The notes: generated by a model not told the origin, from the letters alone. A stretch of DNA of 54,309 bases from Paenibacillus xylanivorans (GCF_001280595.1 NZ_LITU01000042.1:1-54309); one strand, 5' to 3'; counted from the stretch's first letter, positions 8,096 through 16,775 are shown. Made by a program: numbers and translations.

Positions 8096-9654
8096 TCAAA
8101 CTGAAGGTATGGGGCGGTGCAGGGGAACATGGACGTTCCGCCTATCTGCTGAGTGGGGGCCGGGTTCAACTTTTGCTGGATTGTGGCGTGAAAAAAGAAG
8201 GAGCCGGCGAGTACCCGCTGATTGAACCGGAAATCGTTAAAGAGCTGGATGTAGTGCTGTTGTCTCACGCCCATGAGGATCATTCTGTCGCTATTCCCTT
8301 GCTCTATAGGATGGGGTATCAGGGCGAAGTATGGACGACGCGGGAAACCAGGGAGCAGCTTGACACCTATTTCAGAGCTTGGCGCAGGAATATGGAGCGA
8401 GCAGGGCATGCCCTCCCATATGAAGAAGGCGATGAACAATTGATTCGTTACCGGTTTCTGGAGGACAAAGCCGAGGGTGGAACCTGGTTCGAACTTTTCC
8501 CTGGCGTCTCGGCGGTCTGGGGGCGCAGTGGACACCTTGCAGGATCGGTATGGTTCGGGCTGGAAATGGAAGATAAGCGGATATTTTATTCCGGTGACTA
8601 CACGTCGGAGTCCATGCTTTTGCAGGAGGATTGTCCAGCCGATGTGTTCTGGCAGGCAAGGTTGCCACGTAACAAGCGGGGCCTTGATGCTTCAGTTAAT
8701 ACACGTTGGAAGCTGGATACACTAACTGCCGTGAATGGTGGGCATGTCTTGGCAGGAGAGCCATCCGCATCGCATACCTTGGCCTCTGCTTCATCCGAAG
8801 TGGTGTTGCGATCATCGGTATCAGCAGGAAGGTTTGTAGAGCAACGGCTTGGCAATTCCACATCTAAGGAAGCAGAAGTGACCAAAGCATCTCCAATCAG
8901 CTTGCTGGATTTGGCGATTGTGGATGCCGCATACGGTACAGATCGCGATACACAGGGCAACAAGTTGGAGCAACTGGAGCATGTCATCCGTGAGACGATT
9001 GCCCGGGGTGGAAAGGTGCTGATGCCTATGCCTTCGGTGGGTCGTGGTCAGGAAATCATGCTGTGGGCACAGCAGCAGTTCCCGGACGTTCCGATTGTAG
9101 TGGAACAAGGCTTGGTAGACGGACTGAAGCAGCTTTTACGTGCTCCATACTGGTTAAAGGAAGAGGAAGAACACATACCGGGTGTTGTGAAGGATGCAAT
9201 TGCGCATTTTCTGAACGGGGATGGATGGGAGCTACCTGTGACAAAGGAAGAACGAGAGCGGCTACTGAATCACCATGCTGCCTCTTTGTGGTTCATTCCG
9301 GACGGGATGATGCAGTCCTCTCTTGCTCGCTGGTACTATAACCAGTTTGCGGACAGCGGAAATAATCTGGTGCTGCTGACCGGACATGTCTCTGCTGGCA
9401 CCTACGCTCACAGACTTTTGCAGAATTCTGCAAAGTACGGCGCGTGCGAGGTGCGTAAAATACGTTATAAGGTGCATCAAGGTTGGAAGGATGTTGAGAG
9501 GATGCTGCACCAGGTTCCTGCAAGGCATACGGTGCTTGTGCATGCGGACCGAGCAGAGACGGATAAACTGAGAGAAGGCTTACTCGGAGAAAAATGGGTC
9601 TCGAGGAAGGGAATACTTCATTCGCTATCTCCTGGAGATGAGCTGTATCTGTAG
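8092..9654 (+). CDS. Metallo-beta-lactamase / beta-CASP-like hydrolase
   Basis: A 520-residue cytoplasmic protein. The N-terminal part is a metallo-beta-lactamase fold with the zinc motif SHAHEDH (about residues 62-68), then GHLAGS and FYSGDYT. Later segments recall the beta-CASP subfamily (RNase J, CPSF73): DAAYGTD, GGKVLMPMPSVGRGQEI, LLTGHVSAGTYAHRLL and VLVHADRAE. A Ser/Ala-rich insertion lies between the two parts (about residues 210-280). Beta-CASP proteins usually cut nucleic acids, but whether this one does, and why it is coupled to an importer, is unknown. The ATG at 8092 overlaps the permease stop. The operon ends at the terminator at 9690. Confidence 0.75.
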   Translation: MIKLKVWGGAGEHGRSAYLLSGGRVQLLLDCGVKKEGAGEYPLIEPEIVKELDVVLLSHAHEDHSVAIPLLYRMGYQGEVWTTRETREQLDTYFRAWRRNMERAGHALPYEEGDEQLIRYRFLEDKAEGGTWFELFPGVSAVWGRSGHLAGSVWFGLEMEDKRIFYSGDYTSESMLLQEDCPADVFWQARLPRNKRGLDASVNTRWKLDTLTAVNGGHVLAGEPSASHTLASASSEVVLRSSVSAGRFVEQRLGNSTSKEAEVTKASPISLLDLAIVDAAYGTDRDTQGNKLEQLEHVIRETIARGGKVLMPMPSVGRGQEIMLWAQQQFPDVPIVVEQGLVDGLKQLLRAPYWLKEEEEHIPGVVKDAIAHFLNGDGWELPVTKEERERLLNHHAASLWFIPDGMMQSSLARWYYNQFADSGNNLVLLTGHVSAGTYAHRLLQNSAKYGACEVRKIRYKVHQGWKDVERMLHQVPARHTVLVHADRAETDKLREGLLGEKWVSRKGILHSLSPGDELYL

Positions 9655-9689
9655 GTGGAATTTTATTTTATAAGGGTTGGATCTATGTA

Positions 9690-9713
9690 GGGCGTCCCTG
9701 TGGACGTCTTTTT
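9690..9713 (+). terminator. Terminator of the ABC/metallo-hydrolase operon
   Basis: GGCGTCC pairs with GGACGTC (one G-U pair) around CTGT and is followed by five T residues. Confidence 0.7.
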
Positions 9714-9734
9714 GAATGTTGATTTTTATAAAAA

Positions 9735-9797
9735 ATGCATGATGAGAAGCTGTGCTTCTCATCATGCATGGGAGGTGATTCAAGGAGAGAATCACCT
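9735..9797 (-). terminator. Double hairpin terminator behind the GerMN gene
   Basis: Two perfect hairpins lie in tandem. The nearer to the gene (9773-9797) has nine-base arms AGGTGATTC/GAATCACCT. The farther (9735-9769) has sixteen-base arms ATGCATGATGAGAAGC and its complement around TGT. On the minus strand the second is followed by a T run, so it ends minus-strand transcription from the GerMN gene. Confidence 0.8.
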
Positions 9798-9816
9798 GGT
9801 GTCTTATAAAATTAGA

Positions 9817-10371
9817 TTAGGGCTCGCGCTGAATAGGATGCTCGAGCTCTGAATGACCCATCAAGCTATCCAGGACTTCACCGTCCACCAGTATATCGAT
9901 ACTTTCTACTTCATCGTATTGAAACATCGTCTGGGTCAGTGCATCCAATGCAAGTAGCTCGCCACTGGTTCCCAATTTGGCCTCATCCGGAATATGAACA
10001 TCCAAAGTGACTTTGCCCTCGCCGTACTTTAGGGAGAGCAATTCGACCTTTTCCCAGAGGGATACGAGCTCCGAATCGGTATTGTTTTGTAAAGCTTCAA
10101 ATGTTTTTTTGTATTTCTCGGAATCGTCCTTGAATTCAATTTCCTGCTCTTTTTTCTCTAGTTCCAGTACCTGTGAATCTGCGAAATACACATCAACCGC
10201 TTGTGTGTTCATAGTGCCCAGATCCACCTTTGTTTCGGATGGGTTTGGTGACTGTCCCCCCTGAACAGCAGGTTCGGCCGATCCCGATTCACTGACTGGC
10301 TTCTGAGCACAACCAATGCCAACAATCATGAAGAAGGATAAGACGAGTGCACATCCCAATTTCGTTTTCAA
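9817..10371 (-). CDS. GerMN-domain lipoprotein
   Basis: A 184-residue predicted lipoprotein with lipobox IGCA near residue 21, a Ser/Pro-rich linker, and a GerMN-like domain from about residue 55 (VDVYFADSQVLELEKKEQEI, then ALDALTQTMFQYDEVESIDI). GerMN domains occur in GerM, a lipoprotein needed for sporulation and germination in Bacillus, and in other envelope proteins. This one is shorter than GerM, with one domain instead of two. It lies 41 bases downstream of a cell-wall amidase gene on the same strand, consistent with a shared envelope function. A double hairpin follows it. Confidence 0.75.
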   Translation of the reverse strand: MKTKLGCALVLSFFMIVGIGCAQKPVSESGSAEPAVQGGQSPNPSETKVDLGTMNTQAVDVYFADSQVLELEKKEQEIEFKDDSEKYKKTFEALQNNTDSELVSLWEKVELLSLKYGEGKVTLDVHIPDEAKLGTSGELLALDALTQTMFQYDEVESIDILVDGEVLDSLMGHSELEHPIQREP

Positions 10372-10412
10372 TGGATCACATCCTCCAGTGTATTTACATT
10401 ATGTTCTATCAT

Positions 10413-11822
10413 TTAATTTATACCCAGATATTCCTTAATCCCATCTGCTATAGCTTGAGCGGCTTTCATCTGAACGACATCGGACGACATCAGTTCTTCA
10501 TCCATAACATTACTCAGGAATCCCACTTCCAAAAGTACTGCAGGCATGGTCGTGTCTCTGATCACTTCCAAGTTGCCATTTTTCACACCACGGTCTTTGA
10601 GACCCATGGCTTTAACCAAACGTTGATGAATAATATTAGCTAATTCCTTGCTGCTACTGCGTTGATAGTAGAACGTCTCCGTACCTGTCGCCTGGGGTGA
10701 GGACTCCACATTATTGCCATGGATAGATACAAATACATCCGCGTTTAGTTGATTGGCGAGCTGAACACGCTCCGGGCGGGTGGGATAGGTATCACCGTCA
10801 CGAGTCATCACCAATTCGATATCCGGCTCATTGAGAAGCAGTGCTTGTACTTTGAGAGCCAATGCCAGATTATATTCTTTCTCGGGTTTGTTGGTGATGC
10901 TGGTTGAACCTGGATCTCTACCACCATGGCCTGGGTCGATGACAACAACCTTGCGCCCTGAATCCCCTACAGGAGTTACAGGAACGGGTGTGACGTTGTC
11001 GCCCGAAACATTCAGATCAATAATCAGTTTATCGGCAATTATGTTCTGGCTGTATTGGACATCCTTCACATGATTCAATTCTACGACAATTCGGACTTGA
11101 CCAGGGTCTTGTTTAAAAAGAGAATATCTAACTTCCGTTACATTGGGGTATGCGTCAACATCCAATTTGCCATTCATGTTTTGATTCAAAGGTTGTGATA
11201 GATCACCAAACACTGCTCCGGGCAGATCCACGACCAGACGATCCGGATTCTTCAAAGTCGTCATCACGGGTTTGGATTCACCATCCATAGACACGACGAG
11301 CTGATTGTTGGCAAATTGGATATCGGTAACATGTGTTAGCGATGTTGGGCTACCGTTGCCCGGCTCAATAGTGGGCTCCTTACTGGTGTCGGTGTTGATT
11401 AAGTATACAATCTTCTCCTTGTTGTTCCATTTCACGTTGAGTCCCATTTGTTCACTGACAAATCGAATGGGTACCACCATGGTGTTATTTAAAATGAGTG
11501 GGGCTGTGTTCAGCGTGACTTGCTTGTCAGCAACCATGGCTTGCTTCTGATCAACGGTTAAAGAAATGGTCTTGTCATTTTGCTGGATCTTTACATTACG
11601 TGCATTTTGATTCCAATCAACTTTGAATTTCAAGTTTTCGGCAACGACACGAATCGGAATCATCACGTTCTTATTCACGATGGTCACCTGAACGTCACTT
11701 GGGAGGATTAATTCCTCGCCGTCCAAGAAGATTTTCGACGTGCTTGCAGCGGCATTTCCCTGATTAGGGAGTACAACCAGCAAGAACAGACTTAAAAACA
11801 GGAGTAAAATCGTTTTTTTCAT
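10413..11822 (-). CDS. N-acetylmuramoyl-L-alanine amidase (stalk + AMIN + Amidase_3)
   Basis: A 469-residue secreted enzyme that cuts the bond between MurNAc and L-Ala in peptidoglycan. Domains in order: signal peptide (1-25, ending GNAAA); a copper-amine-oxidase-type stalk domain (~30-145, with IPIRVVAENLKFKVDW and VVPIRFVSEQMGLNVKW); an AMIN domain (~160-280, VTDIQFANNQLVVSM to DKLIIDL); and an Amidase_3 catalytic domain (~290-467). Zinc ligands are visible as the His in DPGHGG, the Glu in EKEYNLAL and the His in VSIHGN; the catalytic Glu is in LLEVGFLSN. AMIN domains usually target the enzyme to the wall or septum. It is followed on the same strand by the GerMN lipoprotein. Confidence 0.95.
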   Translation of the reverse strand: MKKTILLLFLSLFLLVVLPNQGNAAASTSKIFLDGEELILPSDVQVTIVNKNVMIPIRVVAENLKFKVDWNQNARNVKIQQNDKTISLTVDQKQAMVADKQVTLNTAPLILNNTMVVPIRFVSEQMGLNVKWNNKEKIVYLINTDTSKEPTIEPGNGSPTSLTHVTDIQFANNQLVVSMDGESKPVMTTLKNPDRLVVDLPGAVFGDLSQPLNQNMNGKLDVDAYPNVTEVRYSLFKQDPGQVRIVVELNHVKDVQYSQNIIADKLIIDLNVSGDNVTPVPVTPVGDSGRKVVVIDPGHGGRDPGSTSITNKPEKEYNLALALKVQALLLNEPDIELVMTRDGDTYPTRPERVQLANQLNADVFVSIHGNNVESSPQATGTETFYYQRSSSKELANIIHQRLVKAMGLKDRGVKNGNLEVIRDTTMPAVLLEVGFLSNVMDEELMSSDVVQMKAAQAIADGIKEYLGIN

Positions 11823-11846
11823 TATGCACCTCTACTATTTAGATCG

Positions 11847-12088
11847 TTACTGTGTTGGATACTTATCCAGCTTGAACCATTCGGCAAACTCATTACGGCT
11901 GATTTTCTTAACAGGCTTCACCTTGTTACTCTCTATGCTATACCTATAAAGTATCAACTGATCAGATGGGTACTCACTGATGTAATCTAGTATTTTTCCG
12001 TTTTTTTGCCACAAAATCAGATTGTTACTAATATCGTCAATCCCCCCAGTAATAGCACAGTTGAAAACCAAATAGCAGCATTATTCAT
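11847..12088 (-). pseudogene. Small membrane-anchored protein gene, frame broken at G6 tract
   Basis: An ATG at 12088 follows AAGGAG with eight-base spacing and opens a frame that reads MNNAAIWFSTVLLLGGLTIL, a clear membrane segment, but stops after 23 residues. The next frame continues without stop for about 60 residues (NGKILDYISEYPSDQ, then ISRNEFAEWFKLDKYP) to 11847 and has no start or ribosome binding site of its own. The interval is 242 bases; one extra base gives an 80-residue protein. Adding one G to the run of six G residues (12032-12037 on the plus strand, as C) joins the frames. So this is one gene, either inactivated, phase-variable at the homopolymer, or miscalled. The product is unknown. 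It is upstream of the amidase on the same strand. Confidence 0.55.
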
Positions 12089-12298
12089 CCTTGCTTCTCC
12101 TTCCGCTTGTGACAGTTTATAAGCCTCAAAATATCGACTCCAAAATATACCTTCATTATATAAACGGTAAAATTGTAAAAATGTTTCTTTTTTGATCGTT
12201 ATTTATCTATTTTTATTCATAGAAGCATCTTGTGAGCATTCCAGTTCAGACAAAAAGTAGCTATAGTTAGAAGAGTGTAATTAAATTTCATAAAATAT

Positions 12299-12327
12299 TT
12301 GACTTGTAAAATTTTATATCATATACT
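12299..12327 (+). promoter_or_regulatory. Sigma-A promoter of anmK-murR
   Basis: TTGACT at 12299, a 17-base spacer, then TATACT at 12322. It lies about 58 bases before the anmK start. AAATTTCAT lies just upstream of the -35 box (near 12283-12291) and may be part of a regulator site shared with the promoters at 16656 and 16711. Confidence 0.7.
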
Positions 12328-12384
12328 TGGTGAAATTATGGCAGGATGACGTGTTCATCGGGTCTGGAGGGAGGTTGTGAATGG

Positions 12385-13614
12385 ATGGATACAGGCAGCT
12401 ATCCGATGTGGGAGCAATATCGCTTGAAACGGGAGCATTACATCATTGGACTGATGTCAGGCACGTCCCTCGACGGGACGGATGCGGCATTGGTGCGTAT
12501 TCTGACAGATGACAGCGGGGCATTGCAAAAGATCGATCTGGTTGACTTCGTCTGCGTACCGTACTCCAATGAATTGAGAGAAGTGCTGATTCGGCTATGT
12601 TCACCGGAGACGGCACGCGTGGATGAGCTGACGGCTGCACATTTTGGCGTATCGGAGTGGTATGCACACAGTGTCAGAGAGCTTATTCAATCCTCAGGAA
12701 TCCCATCCGGGCAGGTGGATGCGATCAGCATGCACGGACAGACCGTATGGCACGCACCCATTGCTTCGGCATTTCCAGGGCCAACAGGCGGGAGTCTTCC
12801 CGTGGTGTCCACGTTGCAGATTGGCGAATGCGCCGTTGTACGTGAACGAACGGGCCTGCCCGTGATCGGCAATTTGCGGGCACGGGATATGGCGGCTGGC
12901 GGGGAGGGGGGGGCTCTCACGCCTTACGCCGATGCGTTAATGTTTCGTAGCCCAACGGAAGGGCGGCTGGTACAAAATATCGGCGGCATTGGCAACGTCA
13001 CGGTGCTCCCGGCAGCGTCATCTGCCGAAGGTATTTCGGCTTTTGATACGGGACCTGGCAATATGGTAATGGACGCGATTGTACGCCAGGCGACAGGTGG
13101 GCGGCAGCATTATGATCCGAATGGAAGCATGGCCGCACAAGGGACGTTTGATCAGGGTCTGGTGGATCTATGTTTGGACGATGATTATTTCAAAAGGCTC
13201 CCTCCCAAGAGCACGGGACGAGAAGTGTACGGTGAGGCATATGCAGCACGCCTGATGGAGATGGCCGATACGCGTTCCTTATCTCTGGAGGATACGCTGG
13301 CTACCGCCACTTGTTTGACCGCGGAGACGATCGTGCGGGCAGTGGAAGATTTTGTACTGCCTAAGGTGCAAATATCGGCCATGCTCGCCTGCGGTGGCGG
13401 CACTTCCAATGCCACGTTAATGGAGATGATCCGTCAGCGATTACCGGAAGGCATTCGTTTGGAACGAACAGCGGATTATGGCATACCGGATGATGCCCGC
13501 GAAGCAATTGGATTTGCCCTCCTTGGCCATGAGGCACTAATGGGCAGAACCAACACGCTTCCAGCTGTAACTGGTGCAAAACACGCCGTAATATCGGGTA
13601 ACTTGACATTGTAG
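12385..13614 (+). CDS. anmK: Anhydro-N-acetylmuramic acid kinase
   Basis: A 409-residue kinase that converts 1,6-anhydro-MurNAc plus ATP to MurNAc-6-phosphate, feeding MurQ. Visible family motifs are GLMSGTSLDGTDAALV near the N-terminus, the catalytic-region SMHGQTVWH, GNLRARDMAAGGEGGAL, QNIGGIGNVTVLP, DTGPGNMVMD and the late glycine-rich GGGTSNATLMEM. The length is close to Bacillus homologues. The ATG at 12385 is chosen for its distance from GGAGGGAGG; a longer frame from 12346 lacks a site and overlaps that element. The gene precedes murR on the same strand by about 115 bases. AnmK is expected where lytic transglycosylase products are recycled, and it complements the separate sugar kinase at 15655. 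Confidence 0.95.
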   Translation: MDTGSYPMWEQYRLKREHYIIGLMSGTSLDGTDAALVRILTDDSGALQKIDLVDFVCVPYSNELREVLIRLCSPETARVDELTAAHFGVSEWYAHSVRELIQSSGIPSGQVDAISMHGQTVWHAPIASAFPGPTGGSLPVVSTLQIGECAVVRERTGLPVIGNLRARDMAAGGEGGALTPYADALMFRSPTEGRLVQNIGGIGNVTVLPAASSAEGISAFDTGPGNMVMDAIVRQATGGRQHYDPNGSMAAQGTFDQGLVDLCLDDDYFKRLPPKSTGREVYGEAYAARLMEMADTRSLSLEDTLATATCLTAETIVRAVEDFVLPKVQISAMLACGGGTSNATLMEMIRQRLPEGIRLERTADYGIPDDAREAIGFALLGHEALMGRTNTLPAVTGAKHAVISGNLTL

Positions 13615-13729
13615 TGCAGCAAGGTTTTTGAATGAGCTGGTTATGCAAGGGCGTTTAAACCGATTAGACTCCATTGGAATTATAGGATAAAATGCTTGTA
13701 CATGAATGCAGTACGGAAAGGAGGAGCGG

Positions 13730-14578
13730 ATGGAAGGCATGAAGGGTGGACTTGTACGTTTACGCGCATTAATGGATGACCTGACTCCGTCGGAACGGAA
13801 GATCGGAGCCTATATTCTCGATCATCCCCAAGAGACGGTTCAGTCCTCGGTGGCACAGCTGTCTGAACAGAGCGGTGGCAGCCCGGCTGCCATTATCCGT
13901 CTCTGCAAATCGCTGGGTGTAACGGGTTTTCAGGAGCTGAAGCTGAAGATTGCCGGAGATTTGCAGACAGGTGAGCAATATCAATATACGGAGATTCGTC
14001 CCCAGGACTCCATGGAGAGCATTATTCAACATGTGTCCGCAAACAATATTCAGTCGGTGAAGGATACGGTTCATATTTTGGACCCGCGTCTGGTGGAACA
14101 GGCAGTGGACGTGCTCCATCGGGCGAACCGAATCTTTTTCTATGGGGTGGGGGCCTCCAACCTGATTGCGCTGGATGCACACTACAAGTTCATGCGAATC
14201 AATCGTACAAGCTTTTCGTTCGCCGATCCGCATATGCAGATTTCGTCCGCAACGACGCTACGCGAAGATGATGCGGTGGTATGTATCTCGTATTCAGGGG
14301 AGACTTCGAACGTGATCTCCTGTCTGAAGCATGCTCGTGAAGGCGGCGCTGCGACGATTAGCATTACCAAGTGGGGCAGCAATACTCTCAGCAGTCTGGC
14401 GGATGTGCCCCTGATGATTACTTCCACCGAAAGCGATATCCGGAGCGGAGCAACTTCGTCACGGATTGCACAGCTGAACGTGATCGACATTTTGTATCTG
14501 GCGATTGCCAGCCGCGACTACAGCCAGTCGGTGGAATATTTGGAGAAGAGCCGTCAGGCTATTCTGGAGCATAAGTGA
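13730..14578 (+). CDS. murR: MurR/RpiR-family regulator of amino-sugar catabolism
   Basis: A 282-residue RpiR-type regulator. The N-terminal ~80 residues form the HTH_6 domain (LTPSERKIGAYILDHP, then SVAQLSEQSGGSPAAIIRL). A SIS sugar-phosphate-binding domain follows (~120-260, with FFYGVGASNLIALDAH and VVCISYSGETSNVI). In Escherichia coli and Bacillus, MurR senses MurNAc-6-phosphate and represses mur genes. Here it is flanked by anmK on one side and murQ on the other, which supports that role. The start at 13730 follows AAAGGAGGAG. The symbol is inferred from context, as RpiR proteins serve several sugars. Confidence 0.88.
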   Translation: MEGMKGGLVRLRALMDDLTPSERKIGAYILDHPQETVQSSVAQLSEQSGGSPAAIIRLCKSLGVTGFQELKLKIAGDLQTGEQYQYTEIRPQDSMESIIQHVSANNIQSVKDTVHILDPRLVEQAVDVLHRANRIFFYGVGASNLIALDAHYKFMRINRTSFSFADPHMQISSATTLREDDAVVCISYSGETSNVISCLKHAREGGAATISITKWGSNTLSSLADVPLMITSTESDIRSGATSSRIAQLNVIDILYLAIASRDYSQSVEYLEKSRQAILEHK

Positions 14579-14592
14579 AGTAGAACCATATG

Positions 14593-14627
14593 AATCCCTT
14601 TCTGTTTATACAGGAGGGGTTTTTTTG
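14593..14627 (+). terminator. Terminator after murR
   Basis: AATCCCTTTCTG pairs with CAGGAGGGG plus TT (one mismatch, G-U pairs) around TTTATA and is followed by seven T residues. Confidence 0.7.
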
Positions 14628-14651
14628 ACAGATGATATCTGCTTTTATTTT

Positions 14652-14697
14652 GAAAAAATCAAAAGAGCCCAGACCAATGTCGGGCTCTTTTGATTTC
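14652..14697. terminator. Bidirectional terminator between murR and murQ
   Basis: Fifteen-base arms AAATCAAAAGAGCCC and GGGCTCTTTTGATTT enclose an 11-base loop. A runs on the left become T runs on the minus strand, so it ends the murQ transcript and backs up the murR terminator. Confidence 0.85.
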
Positions 14698-14726
14698 AAC
14701 TTTAAGGGCTGTGCGCCCTGCATGGC

Positions 14727-15632
14727 TCAGGAAGGCCCCACAATGGCGCTGCGGACAAATCCATCAGCCAGATCCAGTCTGCGCTGAGCTTCCACGGCGT
14801 CCACGCCTGCCATCAGCATAACGATTGCCGTTTTCACATGACCGTCTGCACCGGCAAAAGCCTGTTCAATGTCCGCTTCGTTCGCTCCGGTTGCCAGATG
14901 GATCATGCGTTTGGCCCGATGGACAAGCTTCTCGTTCGAGGGGTTCAGATCCACCATGAAATTACGGTAGACCTTACCCAGACGAATCATGGCGGTAGTG
15001 GTCAGCATGTTCAGAATCATCTTCTGGGCGCTTCCTGCCTTCATGCGTGTTGACCCCATAACAACCTCCGGTCCGACAACAGCCTCGATACTCACATCAG
15101 CCAAAAGAGTCATCGGCGTACCTGCGTTGTTACTCAGGCTGATCACAGTAGCTCCGATCTCCTTGGCGTGTCTCATCGCACCCAGCACATAGGGGGTTCG
15201 CCCGCTGGCTGCAATGCCAACCACGACATCGTTTTCGTCTAATCCATGTTCATCTAGGTCCGCAGCTCCCAATTCCTCGCTATCTTCAGCACCTTCCACC
15301 GGGTCCTTCACTGCACGGAATCCCCCTGCAATAATACCCTGTACCATGGATGGAGGGGTTCCGTAGGTAGGCGGGCACTCCGAAGCGTCAAGTATTCCTA
15401 ATCGTCCACTTGTGCCTGCGCCTACATAGAACAGCCTGCCGCCAGACTGAAAGGCCTTCAAGATCCGGTCCGCCGCTTGGGCAATGACCGGGATCAGGGG
15501 CTGAATCAGCTCCGCAATCCGTTGATCTTCCTTATTAATCAGTTCCATAATTTCTGCCGAAGGCAATTCATCTATATGATCCGTTAGTGGATTGGGTTGT
15601 TCCGTTAATAATGAGTTCAGCATGTGATTCAT
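14727..15632 (-). CDS. murQ: N-acetylmuramic acid 6-phosphate etherase
   Basis: A 301-residue lyase that cleaves the lactyl ether of MurNAc-6-phosphate, giving GlcNAc-6-phosphate and D-lactate. It is a SIS-fold enzyme with the family motifs FYVGAGTSGRLGILDASECP (about residues 68-87), the region around GAEDSEELGAADL, VVGIAASGRTPYVLGA, and GPEVVMGSTRMKAGSAQK. The start at 15632 follows AAGGAGG with eight-base spacing; the frame extends to 15668 but that region belongs to the upstream gene end. It is the second gene of an operon with the sugar kinase (gap 22 bases) and converges with murR. Confidence 0.97.
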   Translation of the reverse strand: MNHMLNSLLTEQPNPLTDHIDELPSAEIMELINKEDQRIAELIQPLIPVIAQAADRILKAFQSGGRLFYVGAGTSGRLGILDASECPPTYGTPPSMVQGIIAGGFRAVKDPVEGAEDSEELGAADLDEHGLDENDVVVGIAASGRTPYVLGAMRHAKEIGATVISLSNNAGTPMTLLADVSIEAVVGPEVVMGSTRMKAGSAQKMILNMLTTTAMIRLGKVYRNFMVDLNPSNEKLVHRAKRMIHLATGANEADIEQAFAGADGHVKTAIVMLMAGVDAVEAQRRLDLADGFVRSAIVGPS

Positions 15633-15654
15633 CCGTATGGCCTCCTTCTCTCTT

Positions 15655-16617
15655 TTAAAATGATTCATTCAAGGAACAGCGTCTTCTTGCCAGTTGTGCT
15701 GCCCCTACCGCTGGAGCAGGGGCATCTTCACGATATACAAAGTCCAGCTCTTCATAATATCCCGACAGCTTCTGGATAAATGTATTTCGGAAAAGAGCAG
15801 CGTATCGAAACAGAGATCCAGACAGGACAACCTGAGCAGAAGCAAATTCGGGATGACGGGCAATCAGTGCTTTTGCCGTATCTGCCAATTGTCCGGCTTC
15901 ATCGATGATCAGCGCCCGGGCAGCCTCATCCCCAGATTCCGCAGCTTCTATAGCAAGACGAGCGATGGATGCGGTCTCGGTTTTGCCCCAATCCGCCTGG
16001 TACACCCGTGCCTTTAGCTCCGATATATCCCGAAGGTTCAGCTTCTTTATAAGAAGCGGAGATAAACGGGTTGGAGGAAGAACGCCGTCATAGCTCTGCA
16101 TGACCGCTTGAAGTGCACGTTGTCCAATGCGATAGCCACTCCCCTCATCTCCGAGCAGATGACCCCAGCCTCCTGCCCGGTATCGTTCTCCTTCGTGCGT
16201 AAATCCGTACACGATGGACCCTGTTCCAGAGATGCACAATACACCGTGAGTATGTCCGAGAGAGGCCATCAGGGCGATCTCTCCTTCGGATACAACCCAG
16301 ACTGGACAGGCATCTGATTTGTGTCGATTACTGTTCTTCATATAGTTATTTACTGCGTCAGCTATTAGTTGCCGTTCTTGGATCGTATCTACACCTGACA
16401 TTCCGAGGCATATACCTTCACAATTTGTCGATAAATCACTTCTTAGATTAAATAGCTGTTCCAGCACTCGTTGCAATTCAAAAAGGGCCTGTTCAGGTGG
16501 TACGCTGTGAGGGTTCGTGGGACCGCCGCTGAGCCGGGCAAGAATTTCTCCAAATTCAGAAATGATTGCTGCATCAGTATTGGTACCGCCTCCATCTACG
16601 CCGACATATACTCGCAA
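15655..16617 (-). CDS. MurNAc/GlcNAc kinase of the BadF/NagK family (MurK-like)
   Basis: A 320-residue ASKHA kinase. It has the phosphate-1 motif GVDGGGTNTDAA at residues 6-17, CLGMSGVD, the glycine-rich CISGTGSIVYG, and the family hallmark GWGHLLGDEGSGYRIG. This family includes mammalian GlcNAc kinase and the MurK kinase of Clostridium acetobutylicum, which phosphorylates MurNAc and GlcNAc at O-6. The gene directly precedes murQ, so its product most likely makes MurNAc-6-phosphate for MurQ from sugar imported without phosphorylation. The start is a TTG at 16617 with GAGGTGA six bases upstream. Substrate choice between MurNAc, GlcNAc or both is inference. Confidence 0.88.
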   Translation of the reverse strand: MRVYVGVDGGGTNTDAAIISEFGEILARLSGGPTNPHSVPPEQALFELQRVLEQLFNLRSDLSTNCEGICLGMSGVDTIQERQLIADAVNNYMKNSNRHKSDACPVWVVSEGEIALMASLGHTHGVLCISGTGSIVYGFTHEGERYRAGGWGHLLGDEGSGYRIGQRALQAVMQSYDGVLPPTRLSPLLIKKLNLRDISELKARVYQADWGKTETASIARLAIEAAESGDEAARALIIDEAGQLADTAKALIARHPEFASAQVVLSGSLFRYAALFRNTFIQKLSGYYEELDFVYREDAPAPAVGAAQLARRRCSLNESF

Positions 16618-16655
16618 AGTGGCTCACCTCGCTTGCTTGAGTTTTCTTTTTACAT

Positions 16656-16684
16656 AGTATAGAGGCATGAAATGAAAAAGTAAA
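16656..16684 (-). promoter_or_regulatory. Promoter of the kinase-murQ operon
   Basis: On the minus strand TTTACT, a 17-base spacer and TATACT. The spacer contains CATTTCAT. The promoter sits about 40 bases upstream of the kinase start and faces the promoter at 16711. Confidence 0.65.
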
Positions 16685-16710
16685 ATTAAATTTTATGATA
16701 AAAAATAATG

Positions 16711-16739
16711 TTGAATTTTTATTTCATAGCTCATATAAT
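16711..16739 (+). promoter_or_regulatory. Promoter of the ABC/NamZ/NagZ operon
   Basis: TTGAAT, a 17-base spacer and a perfect TATAAT. The spacer contains TTTTATTTCAT, almost the same as in the divergent promoter at 16656. The leader to the lipoprotein start is about 230 bases and carries a palindrome at 16776. Confidence 0.75.
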
Positions 16740-16775
16740 GAACTCAATCTACAATTTTGGAAGGAATTAATACTG

